A stretch of 47,113 nucleotides of DNA from Triparma columacea (taxonomy: Eukaryota; Sar; Bolidophyceae; Parmales; Triparmaceae), in the NCBI GenBank assembly GCA_030267965.1, contig BRYA01000470.1:4562-51674 (forward strand), written 5' to 3'. Numbering within the stretch: position 1 is the first letter of the stretch; every line of letters begins with the position of its first letter. This document shows positions 20,663-29,126 of this stretch, piece after piece. The notes beneath the pieces are model-generated. The model ran no database searches, was not told the DNA's origin, and saw nothing but the letters and a program-made list of their open reading frames with translations. The position numbers and the translations under genes were made by a program.

Positions 20663-23091
20663 TTAGTTCCCGTACCTCCCCCCGCCCCCACTCCTCCGGT
20701 TGGTTCTGAGGGTTTTAGTCTTGACCTCTTCTCCAGTCGCTTGGTAGCACGGCTCGCAGTGTTTGTCCGGGTTCACCCCGTCCCACACGTCCGGTCTCCT
20801 CTCGTCCGCGTACCTCCTCCACTGCTCGCTTTTGTCGGAGGATATCACAAAGGTGGTGCCTTGATCCTTGGCGTTTTTGAAGCACCGGATGCACTGCATG
20901 AAAGGGGGGCTGTACTTTCTATCCTTATTACATTGCACGTCGCGAAAGCTGTAGTCACCCGAAACATCGAGTTGGCCCTCGGCGCCCCCCCCGTCGTCTG
21001 TGCTCTGGTCGAGGCGGGTGTAGATGTAAATTTTGGTTTTTATCGTCTGGTTCCCGTCCTTGTTCCAGGTAAAATTGTCCCCCCCCCGCAGCGTAATCTG
21101 CTCCACGTCAAAAAAGCTAGCCCCGGCACTTTCCCCTAGTCCAAAAGCCGCTCGTTTCTGGTTGAGAAATTCTCTGCTCATGCCAAGCTCGTGAGACATT
21201 TCAGAAAGCGTGATGAGTTTGGTTCCTGGCCTCGAATGGGCGAAAAAGGAGGCGATGTATTGGTCGGCATGGTGGATGTACTGTGTATGTCAACGGCAGG
21301 GAGGGAGCGTCAGTTAGTCGGAGTTCCTGATTCTTGGTTCGTCATTCTTCATTCTCATTCCTCACTTCAAACATTGCGGAACCCAACCCCACCCAAAACT
21401 TACTTTCTTGTCATCCGTTTTGACCTTCTTGAAGACGTCTTCGTAATTGTTGGCGAACAAGACCAATTTGCCACGGCCTAACGCGGCACTCTTCGGTCCC
21501 TCCGTTACGAACTTGAGAACAGTCTCCTTCCCGTCTTTCAAATGTTCCTCCTGAAGGCTCCCCACCCTTAAGTCGACTTTTCCAACGTCGAGGTTGTTGT
21601 ACCTTCCAATTTGGGCACTTATCTCGTGAGCTAATACAGCGGCGACGGCGGCGCGCCCCTCGTCGAACTCCAGGCCCCTAGCCTCGCAGCCTACGGTTAG
21701 GGCCATCTGGAGCGGGGCGTTGCCTATTCCGTGGCCGAGGTCGACGAAGAGGTCGTCCTTTCCGAGCCGCACATGCTCGGCGATCGTCAGCATCGCCTTT
21801 TCGGCGATTCTTCCGTATTGGTGCTGCGGGGTGGGGGAGGGGCGAGGAAAAGGGAGGAGGTTAGGGTGGGCGACGAAGCGACGATAGAAGAGGGTTGCGG
21901 CGAGCGAAGCGAGTCGCAAGATGGATTGTTAATGGTTTCGTGAATGTGGAGTGACATGGTCGTTGATCGTTTGGTGTAGGGTTATGGGCTCTACTACTCT
22001 CAATGCTCGCCTCACCTTGCCCGATTTCCCCCCGGTGTTGTTTGGCCCTCTAACAATGTTAGCCCTTTCCATCCCTTGCACCCCGTCCGGGCAGGCTGAT
22101 TTCGATACGTGGTCAAACAATGCCTTGAACTGCGACGAGCCAAAGGGTTGGGTTAGTTTTGGCGTGGCCCAAGTCTTGGTTGCACGCTTTCCGCCGGATT
22201 CGCTGCCTTTCTCACCTCCCTCGTCAGGAGGAGGGGCCTCGTACTGTTCCCCCTGAAATCGATGAACTCGGAACCACCGCCCACATCATTCCTGGAATTT
22301 TCCAGCGCCTGCTTGACATCCGCCTGCTTGAAATCTTCATCAACGCCATTCCCGTCACCTATGCCATTTCCATCACCTGCGCCATCTTCATAATCCACGC
22401 CGTCGACCACAACAACATTTCCACCATCTGTCGCTTCGTCGGAATCATAATCAGGGTTGTTGTTGCCTTTGATATAGATTCCGCCGCTGCTCTGACTCGT
22501 GGTGCTCTGGGCGGAGGGGGAACCTTCAGCGGAGGGAATTTCAGAGGAGATGGTATTGGGGGAAGCTGCATTCGAGGTGTTTAGTTTCGCCGTTGCCGTC
22601 GTCGTCATCATCGTCGTCGCCCTCGCTGTCGCCGTCTTTGTTGTAGAGGAAGTAGAAGAAGACATGGATGCTGAGGTTGTGTTGAATGATGATTTGATGG
22701 CGTAGACAGGCAAGACTTCTGCGCCCTTCCCCTTCTTGCTGCCCCCCCCTCCGTTGGATGTTGAGGTTGTGTTGAATGATTTGATGGCGTAGACAGGCAA
22801 GACTTCTGCGCCCTTCCCCTTCTTGCTGCCCCCCCCTCCGTTTCCCTCCCCCCCCCTTCGTTCTTCTTTCCTCTTTCTGTCATTTTTGTACTTCCCCGAT
22901 TCCTCCTTCTTTTCTTTCTCTGCACTCTCTGCAGACTCCCTTATAACCCGCTGCAGGTCGTCCTCGTCACCGATCTCATTCTTCCACCTCTCCTGTCTCT
23001 CCTTCTCCTCTCGTTCTGTCTCTTTTGAGGCCTCTATGGCTCTCTTTATTTCATCAGCTTCTGTTCTCTTGAATGGTCTCTTGAATGTCAT
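20663..23091 (-). CDS. DOT1-type histone H3K79 methyltransferase-like protein
   Basis: Model: complement of 20663..21280, 21404..21823, 22016..22129 and 22216..23091; 2,028 nt, 675 aa, all junctions in phase 0. The SAM-binding motif I, DLFVDLGHGIGN (~354-365), with the upstream HQYGRI and downstream LVLFANNYED, fits the DOT1 fold (DLGSGVGQ and NNFAF elsewhere). The C-terminal exon has MQCIRCF and HCEPCY, a possible zinc-binding pair. The N-terminus has helices resembling ubiquitin-interacting motifs (DEIKRAIEASKETE) and a Ser/Thr-rich, partly duplicated linker. DOT1 enzymes methylate H3 Lys79 in the nucleosome core, stimulated by H2B ubiquitin. The UIM reading is inference. Confidence 0.8.
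21896..21985 (+). repeat. Intronic dispersed repeat in the DOT1 gene
   Basis: One copy lies in the intron 21824-22015: GCGGCGAGCGAAGCGAGTCG, then CAAGATGGATTGTTAATGG, TTTCGTGAATGTGGAGTG and ACATGGTCGTTGATCG. It is almost identical to the carrier-gene copies at 24814-25063 but antisense to its own host gene, so the element occurs in both orientations relative to transcription. Confidence 0.9.
22666..22846 (-). repeat. 90-bp tandem duplication in DOT1 exon 1
   Basis: Two near-identical 90-bp units (starting at 22666 and 22756 on the plus strand) encode two copies of a GGGGSKKGKGAEVLPVYAIK segment followed by FNTTS. They are in frame and very similar in DNA, so the duplication is recent. The repeated basic patch could be a nuclear localisation signal. 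Confidence 0.85.
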
Positions 23092-23419
23092 TCATAAACA
23101 CACGCTGAAATCACTAAGAAAAGGGGGCCAGTAAGTCAGATTTTGGCAAGAGATTTGGGCATTATTTGCCAAGAAAACTGTATTAAAGCTGTATTAAAGC
23201 CTATAATAATACTTTTTAACATTGAAACGCTATACAATACAAACAACAATACTATTACCTACATCATATCCAAACACATTGTAGTTTGAGCTCAAATTTG
23301 GTCCCAAAAAACTACTACATCGTCCACACCCAACTTTCAATCTCCTCCTCTCCATCTAAGCATTTACGCCATATCTAAGCACAAGCGCTATCAGTACTAC
23401 CACTTTCATCCTCCCCGAG
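23092..23419. other. Divergent intergenic region
   Basis: This is the shared upstream region of the DOT1-like gene (minus) and the LRR_5 gene (plus). It is AT-rich with no repeats or RNA genes that I could identify; it should contain both promoters. Confidence 0.5.
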
Positions 23420-24115
23420 ATGCCCAGCTCAGCAGTGTACTCTGGCGTAGAGAGCTTCTTGAATGATCATGAACTCACAGAGGTGACTTTTGCAGAGGGA
23501 GTGACAACGATTGGCGAGGGCGCCTTCGAAGGATGCTCCTCCCTTACGGCCATCACAATCCCGGACGGAGTGATGTCGATTGGCGAATACGCCTTCTGTA
23601 ATTGCTCCTCTCTTGCAGCCATCACAATCCCGGACGGAGTGGCCTCGATTGGCTTTCAGGCCTTCTTGGGATGCTCCTCTCTCGCAGCCATCACAATCCC
23701 GGACACAGTGACGACAATAAGCGATGGCGCCTTCTACGAATGCTCCTCCCTCGCAGCCATCACAATCCCGAACTCAGTGACATTGATTGGCAATGACGCC
23801 TTCTACGGATGCACCGCCCTGACGAGACTCAGTTTATCTCCTTCCGTCAACGTCGGTTTCGGCTGCTTCTGGAATTGCACTGCCCTAATCTCTGCCGCTG
23901 CTAATCAAAATATGTCGACTGTCGAGGACCTCCTCCATTCTAGGTGGCACCGCATACTTGAACGCGTCACCGTTCTGACCTGCCTCAAGATACTCTTTAC
24001 GGACCAAAAAAAGAGGAAGCGACTGGACGGAGGTGAAGCGCAAACACTTGGGGTAACTGCGGTAAGCAAGAGGCTCCCGAAGGTTATGTGGAGAGTTATT
24101 CTGGAATTTCTGTAA
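23420..24115 (+). CDS. BspA-type leucine-rich repeat (LRR_5) protein
   Basis: An intronless 231-aa ORF. Residues ~20-150 contain five to six 23-residue LRR_5 repeats of the form IPDGVxSIGxxAFxxCSSLAAIT, each 69 bp and similar at DNA level. The C-terminus is basic and ends RLPKVMWRVILEFL. No signal peptide or membrane segment is evident, so a cytosolic or nuclear place is likely. Such proteins are numerous in stramenopiles; a binding role is plausible but the ligand is unknown. A decayed copy of its 3' end lies at 28261-28327. Confidence 0.9.
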   Translation: MPSSAVYSGVESFLNDHELTEVTFAEGVTTIGEGAFEGCSSLTAITIPDGVMSIGEYAFCNCSSLAAITIPDGVASIGFQAFLGCSSLAAITIPDTVTTISDGAFYECSSLAAITIPNSVTLIGNDAFYGCTALTRLSLSPSVNVGFGCFWNCTALISAAANQNMSTVEDLLHSRWHRILERVTVLTCLKILFTDQKKRKRLDGGEAQTLGVTAVSKRLPKVMWRVILEFL

Positions 24116-24341
24116 CTCTCAAGTCACTGTTGAAGGCATGCAGAAGGGTCCCGAAATAACGAACAACGTTTTCCTTTATAATATTTCTTTTTGGATTCGA
24201 AGGCCCAAAGCTCCAAAAAGTGGAAGGCTGGAAAAAAAGGTTCAATTCTCTATCTCTCTTTGGGTGCTGCTTTTGAACTTTGTCCTCCTCCTTCACCCCC
24301 CCTCCCCCTCTTATCAACAAATACCATTTGATTTCGCGGTA

Positions 24342-26277
24342 ATGGGCGTCAGTGTTGCGGGAAGGCAGAAAAAATTTGGGCATAGAGAGCCATCTACAAA
24401 GAAAGTTGCCATAAAGAGGGTTCCACCGTACGTTGATGTTGTCGCTGGTGGTGTATCAGGTGCGTTTGTTGGGTTATTGATCCATTAGGACACTAATTGA
24501 GTCCCTAAAGTAACGAAAATGAACCAAAACTAACCAAAATGCCACCGTATTTCAAGCACAGGCCTCGCTGTTCGTCTCATCACTGCGCCTTTAGACCTCG
24601 TCAAGATCAGACTTCAGCTCTCTCCTACCGCCACATCCACCTTATCGACAGCCCGGACGGTAATTAAGAATGAGGGTATTTTTGCCTTCTTCAAGGGAAA
24701 CCTTGCTGCGACTTACTTGTGGGTCACTTATGCCGCAGTACAGTTCGGAGTTTACAGGGGGTTGCAGGGGTGGTTGGAGGATTGTGATACAGGTAAGAAG
24801 GAAGAAAAGGGTTGTGGCGAGCGAAGCGAGTCGCAAGATGGATTGTCAATGGTTTCGTGAATGTGGAGTGACATGGTCGTTGATCGTTTGGTGTAGACGT
24901 TAGCCTCCCCCCCTCTCTACTACTACTCTACTACTATTGCGGCGAGCGAAGCGAGTCGCAAGATGGATTGTTAATGGTTTCGTGAATGTGGAGTGACATG
25001 GTCGTTGATCGTTTGGTGTAGACGTTAGCCTCCCCCCCTCTCTACTACTACTCTACTACTATTCTCACGCAACCCCCCTCCCCCCCTCCATCACCCCCCC
25101 AGAAAGTTACTTCCCCTACAGGTCTCTTCCCCCCTCAACAATCGCCTTCATAGCCGGTGCCTCAGCCGGGCTGACCGCAACCCTAGCCACGTACCCCTTC
25201 GACTACATCCGCACCGCCTTCGCCTCTAATAAGCAGGGGGCGGGTCAGAGCATCTTCGGATTTATGAAGGGGACGTACATGAGGAGGGGGGTGGGGGGAT
25301 TCTACGCGGGGGTCCTGCCAGCGTGCTACAGGTACGAAGCGGCGAGCGAAGCGAGTCGCGAGATGGAAAGTTAATGGTGCGGCGAGCGAAGCGAGTCGCA
25401 AGATGGAAAGTTAATGGTGCGACGAGCGAAGCGAGTCGCGAGATGGAAAGTTAATGGTTTCGCTTGACCGTTTGGTGCAGACGTTAGCCGCCCCCCTCGG
25501 CGAGCGAAGCGAGTCGCAAGATGGATTGTGAATGGTTTCGTGAAAGTATCGTTGATCGTTTGGTGTGGACGTTAGCCGCCCCCCCTCTTTTGATACTTCT
25601 CTTTCCCCATTCCAACACTTTTGGCGATTCGCCTCTCGCCCGTCGCAGCATCGTTCCGCTTATGGGACTCAACTTTATGGCTTACGACGTGCTAATGGGC
25701 TATATTGGAGGGGAGGGGATGGGGAAGGTGGGTTAGGGGGGATGGAGGGGCGGAGGGGGGAGGGGGGAGGGGGGAGGGGGGGGGGGNNNNNNNNNNNNNN
25801 NNNNNNNNNNNNNNNNNNNNNNNNNNNNNNNNNNNNNNNNNNNNNNNNNNNNNNNNNNNNNNNNNNNNNNNNNNNNNNNNNNCCTCCCCCCCTCCCCCCT
25901 TCCCCCTGCCCCCTCCCCCCGTCCCCCTGCCCCCTCTACAGTCCTCAGCCTTGCTCGCAGGAACCGTCGGGGCCCTCTCAGGCGGGGTATCGAAGCTCTC
26001 CGTCTACCCCATGGACACGGTTAAGAAGCGGCTCCAGAAGCACGCCTTCACCTCCGCGTCCGTATCCTTTGTAAGGATGTCCCCGCTAAAGTGCGGGATG
26101 AGCATCGTGAGGGACGAGGGGGCCAAGGCGCTTTACAGGGGACTGGCGCCTACCGTGGTTAAGAGCATGGTGGGGACGGGATTGACGTTCGCATTTTACA
26201 ATGCGACGAGGAACGTTCTGGTGGAGGCAGGGGGGGAGGCAGGACTGGGGTGGGGTGAGGAGGAGGAGGGGCGGTGA
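24342..26277 (+). CDS. Mitochondrial carrier (SLC25 family), thiamine-pyrophosphate-carrier-like
   Basis: Model: 24342..24459, 24562..24792, 25103..25331, 25649..25727 and 25942..26277; 993 nt, 330 aa. All three signature repeats are present: APLDLVKIRLQ, YPFDYIRTAF and YPMDTVKKRLQKHAF, each followed by the G-x(3)-FF/YRG pattern (FFKGNL, FYAGVL, LYRGLAP). The third motif with KKRLQ and the segment AAVQFGVY are closest to SLC25A19/Tpc1, which exchange thiamine pyrophosphate across the inner mitochondrial membrane; substrate assignment is inference. An in-frame upstream ATG exists at 24138, but 24342 gives a usual length. The gap 25787-25882 falls in the last intron. Two introns carry dispersed repeats. 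Confidence 0.87.
24814..25063 (+). repeat. Intronic dispersed repeat, two tandem 125-bp copies
   Basis: Copies at 24814-24938 and 24939-25063 fill most of the intron 24793-25102. They run from GGCGAGCGAAGCGAGTCGCA through GATGGATTGT(T/C)AATGGTTTCG and GATCGTTTGGTGTAGACG to a C-run and CTACTACTACTCTACTACTA. The copies are almost identical, so the duplication is recent. Confidence 0.92.
25339..25575 (+). repeat. Intronic dispersed repeat, four short copies
   Basis: The intron 25332-25648 has three 40-bp head-to-tail copies starting at 25339, 25379 and 25419 (GCGGCGAGCGAAGCGAGTCG, then GAGATGGAAAGTTAATGGT), the third running on to TTGACCGTTTGGTG. A fourth, longer copy spans about 25498-25575. 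The element's 5' core is multiplied while its 3' part appears only twice. Confidence 0.88.
25787..25882. other. Assembly gap (N) flanked by G-run and C-run
   Basis: There are 96 Ns between a G-rich stretch (25741-25786) and a C-rich stretch (25883-25940), inside the last intron of the carrier gene. The flanks are complementary, so the gap may hide a hairpin or a longer G/C tract. True size is unknown. Confidence 0.95.
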
Positions 26278-26367
26278 GGAAGAGGAGAGGCAGTGAGCGC
26301 GCGGACGTGTAAAGCTAGAACCTGTATGTTACTTAGTCCCTAAAAAAACGCATGAATTTCCATACAA

Positions 26368-28164
26368 CTATAATATCTTTGACTTCCGCTTACGAGGTTT
26401 GCGGGTGGGAACGATCAGTTTTACAGCGAGGGCGAGGACGGAGAGAAGGGAGACCACTACGGTGGAGAGCGAAGCGACGGCGAGCGAAGCGAGTCGCAAG
26501 ATGGATTGTTAATGGTTTGTGAAGTGGGATGGTTGTTGATCATTGTTTTGGAGGTGGCTCTTGATCGATATCGAGACGACGCCTCGATTTTCGTCACATT
26601 CTCACTCACCAATCAAAGCAAAGGGACGGCTGAATTCACCCGTAAGCGTGTGCGGCACCTCCTCCCAACTAAGGGATGAGCAAGTAGGGGAGGGGGATGA
26701 GCGAAGGGAGGAGCGAAGCACAAAGAGGAACGAAGAAGGGGAGGCGAAGCATAACTCGTCGCTTTGCTCCTTGCCTCATCTCACCTGAAATTCTCTTCCA
26801 TTCTCCCCCTCCCTACCCTCATTTCCGCCAACACCCCACCCCACTCGTCGTGGATCTGCGGCGGCGACAAAAGACGAGCGAAGCGAGTGCAAAAGGGGTT
26901 GGATTTGGATGGATATGCGCAGTAAGGGAGTGCGTGCGCGCAAAGGAACTTTCCCTCAACAGTGCCGGGCGCTACACATTTACACGCATTTACACACATT
27001 TACACACATTTATTCTCACCTTAACGCCCATACCACCCTCGTCCACGTCGATGACCCCAAAGTTCTTGCCAGTGTAGTAAAAGTCCGAGGGATCGCGGTG
27101 GAGGGGAAAGGAAGAGAGCATATGAGGGCACACGAAACCGTACCAAGGGCCGTCGCAGCTGTGCGTGAGGCCGGAGGACGTCACCTCCTTGATGCCCTGG
27201 ACCTCGGCAATCTCTGCGTGGTGGACGTCCCCAGATATTACCAGCAAGCCCGGGGGGCGAGTAGACTTGATGAGCGTTAGGAGGCGGCGCTTGGAGAGAG
27301 GGAAATGACCCCACGATTCTACGAGGGGGTTCGTGGTGAGGAGCTGAATGGAGGATACGAGGATGGTGTGCTGGACGGCGGGGGTGGAAGCGGCGAGGTG
27401 CAGCTCTTTTTCTGCGAAGGGAGAGCGGTGAGCAAAGGGGCAGCGGAAGTTGTTGGCTACTTGCTCACTCTCACCTATCCAATCCCACTGTGCCTGCCCG
27501 AGTACGTCCCCCGTAAACCTGCTACCGGAACCTGTTAGCTTGACGAGGAGCCTCGTGAAGGATGCGATCACGGCGTTTAGTGGGAGACCCTTGATGCCGC
27601 CGACGGAGGGGACAAAGTGGGTGGAACGGAAGGTACGAGTATCTAGGAACAGCACGCGAACAACCCCACCCCCAGGAGAATCGACGTTCCACGCGTGGTA
27701 GACACCCTCCCTGACCCTCCTATCGTCACCCTCTGGCACACCAAGGAAGTCCAGGTACAGCCTCTGACGTTCAGCCTTGTCTGGGAGGTTGATACCAGCG
27801 TCATTTACGCCGTAGTCGTGGTCGTCCCAAGTACCTTCAACGTTGCCGGACGTGACATGGAGGAGATCAGTGTATTCTGGGCTATTCTTCATTGCTTTTA
27901 GGGAGGAGTCGTAGCCTTGGACGGTGGGATCATCCTTAGGTGGGTAGATTGCATCACCAGTCCATAAGAAGTTACTCGGTTGGAGATTTGTTACAACTGG
28001 GAGGATTGAAGGAGCATCAGGGGAAAGACGGTGACTGAAAGGGAGAGAAAGGGGGAGGGTAAGTGTTGAGCGAGGGGAAGGGAGGACTTCTTTTGGGTGT
28101 GGAGAGGTGGAAGGGGGGGGGGAGGGAGAACTTACCACGAGCCAAACGCAAGGAGTGGAGGCAT
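26368..28164 (-). CDS. PhoD-like metallophosphatase with C-terminal membrane anchor
   Basis: Model: complement of 26368..26456, 26610..26668, 26785..26855, 27020..27411, 27475..28034 and 28136..28164; 1,200 nt, 399 aa. The 29-nt first exon joins in phase to give AFGSCHR, the conserved PhoD start. Next come FLWTGDAIYPP, TWDDHDYGVND, RVLFLDTRTFR, VLGQAQWDWI, SSIQLLTTNP and ISGDVHHAEI, the metal-binding and catalytic pattern of the family. The last exon gives one hydrophobic helix (VVSLLSVLALAVKLIV) and a basic tail, so the enzyme is probably tail-anchored. PhoD proteins are Ca/Fe-dependent phosphomonoesterases or diesterases. The substrate here is unknown. The 63-nt intron 27412-27474 is in frame and stop-free, so retention would insert 21 residues. 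Confidence 0.85.
26478..26550 (+). repeat. Intronic dispersed repeat in the PhoD-like gene
   Basis: A copy in the intron 26457-26609 (CGGCGAGCGAAGCGAGTCGC, AAGATGGATTGTTAATGG, then a diverged TTGTGAAGTGGGATGG and GTTGATCATTG). It is antisense to the host gene and lies next to the intron's 3' end. Confidence 0.85.
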
Positions 28165-28260
28165 TGAGAAGGGGGGAGGGGGAAAGGGAGAAATGAGAAA
28201 CGAAGTTGGAATGAAAAATAGGATGAAAAAATCAAACCACACGTTAGTTGAAGCCACCGC

Positions 28261-28327
28261 TAAGGGTAACTGAGGCACGTGAGAAGATGCCGAAAGTTTT
28301 GTGGAAAGTAATTCTGGAGTTTCTGTG
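28261..28327 (+). pseudogene. Relic of an LRR_5 gene 3' end
   Basis: About 67 bp match 24047-24114, the last codons of the LRR_5 gene. The segment still reads MPKVLWKVILEFLW, against LPKVMWRVILEFL in the intact gene, but there is no repeat region before it. It lies between the PhoD-like start and the split tRNA gene. Confidence 0.7.
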
Positions 28328-28436
28328 GTTGTTGTGAATGAATGTGAATTATTCCACTTTGTATCCGAGAGCTCATGAGCTCCTTCTCCCCTTTTTTGAA
28401 AAATAGTAACAAAAAATCAAATTGCGCTCCACATGA

Positions 28437-28763
28437 GACACGTGCGTAAAATCACCCTTAAATCATTGCCACCCTTCTCTTCTTACCTTCTTTCCCTTCT
28501 CATAGTGTGGCCGAGCGGGTGAGTTTTCTCTCCCATTCTCCCTTTCATTACCTATTCTTACCATTCTTTCACAACACAGTTAAGGCGGTCGACTAGAAAT
28601 CGACTCTCATTTTGAGGCGTGTCAGTGAATTCTACCTTACCGTTATCACCACATATCAATGCTTACCTTCTTTCTTTCACAGAGGTTCGAGTGTAAGTCC
28701 TCCCACAAATCCTCCCTTTCCCTCGCTCGATACTTACCTTTCCCTTATAGCCTGCCAGTGTCG
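28437..28763 (+). tRNA. tRNA-Ser(AGA) interrupted by four GT-AG introns
   Basis: Exons: 28437..28441, 28506..28518, 28580..28618, 28683..28692, 28751..28763 (80 nt). Introns are 64, 61, 64 and 58 nt; each starts GT (GTGCGT, GTGAGT, GTGTCA, GTAAGT) and ends AG. After removal, GACACTG pairs with CAGTGTC (7/7), the D stem is GCC/GGC, and the anticodon stem GTCGA/TCGAC closes the loop CTAGAAA with anticodon AGA. The variable arm is CTC-ATTTT-GAG and the T stem GCAGG/CCTGC closes TTCGAGT. U8, G18-G19, U33 and the serine-type discriminator G73 are in place. The introns fall in the acceptor stem, D loop, T stem and T loop, none at 37/38. Without excision no continuous acceptor or T stem exists. CCA is not encoded. 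Confidence 0.93.
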
Positions 28764-28773
28764 CAAACTTGTA

Positions 28774-28782
28774 TTTTTTTTT
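28774..28782 (+). terminator. T-run, possible RNA polymerase III terminator
   Basis: Nine consecutive T residues begin 11 nt after the tRNA 3' end. This is the place and form of a Pol III stop. It argues that the whole split gene, introns included, may be a Pol III unit, though T4 runs also lie upstream, in intron 2 and the variable arm. Confidence 0.6.
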
Positions 28783-29126
28783 GCCCGGCAACGCCAAGAG
28801 CACGCTGGCAAAGTTTCGAGAGCGATTGGAGGCAGTGGTAACATACTGGTGGATGAACAACATTGCAATGGTAGGGAGCGTAAAAATCGCCGTAAAAAAA
28901 GCCGTTTTGGTGATAAATTAAATTATTGAGATCAGGTTTTATATGAAGGTGTACGTAATTTTATATATTTTTTCGATAATTCCGTATCATACGTATAACA
29001 ATACCGCTGCGCGAAATTTAAAGCTTAAACGCGAATATCAACCTTCCCCATAACCTCAAACACAATCTATCTCATCTGGGCCAAACTTTTTGCAAGGGTT
29101 AAAACAAGGAGCTTGAAATTAGAGCC
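28783..29126. other. Intergenic between tRNA and channel gene
   Basis: No ORF with recognisable content. AT-rich after 28900, probably the promoter of the channel gene. A structured RNA in 28783-28910 cannot be excluded, but I recognised none. Confidence 0.5.

Noticed and set aside
24138..24341. Upstream in-frame ATG of the mitochondrial carrier
   Set aside because: It would add 68 residues that do not resemble a carrier or presequence; 24342 gives the usual family length.
28437..28763. Decayed tRNA pseudogene with random insertions
   Set aside because: All stems pair perfectly and all four insertions have GT-AG ends, similar length and CTTAC motifs, which decay would not produce.
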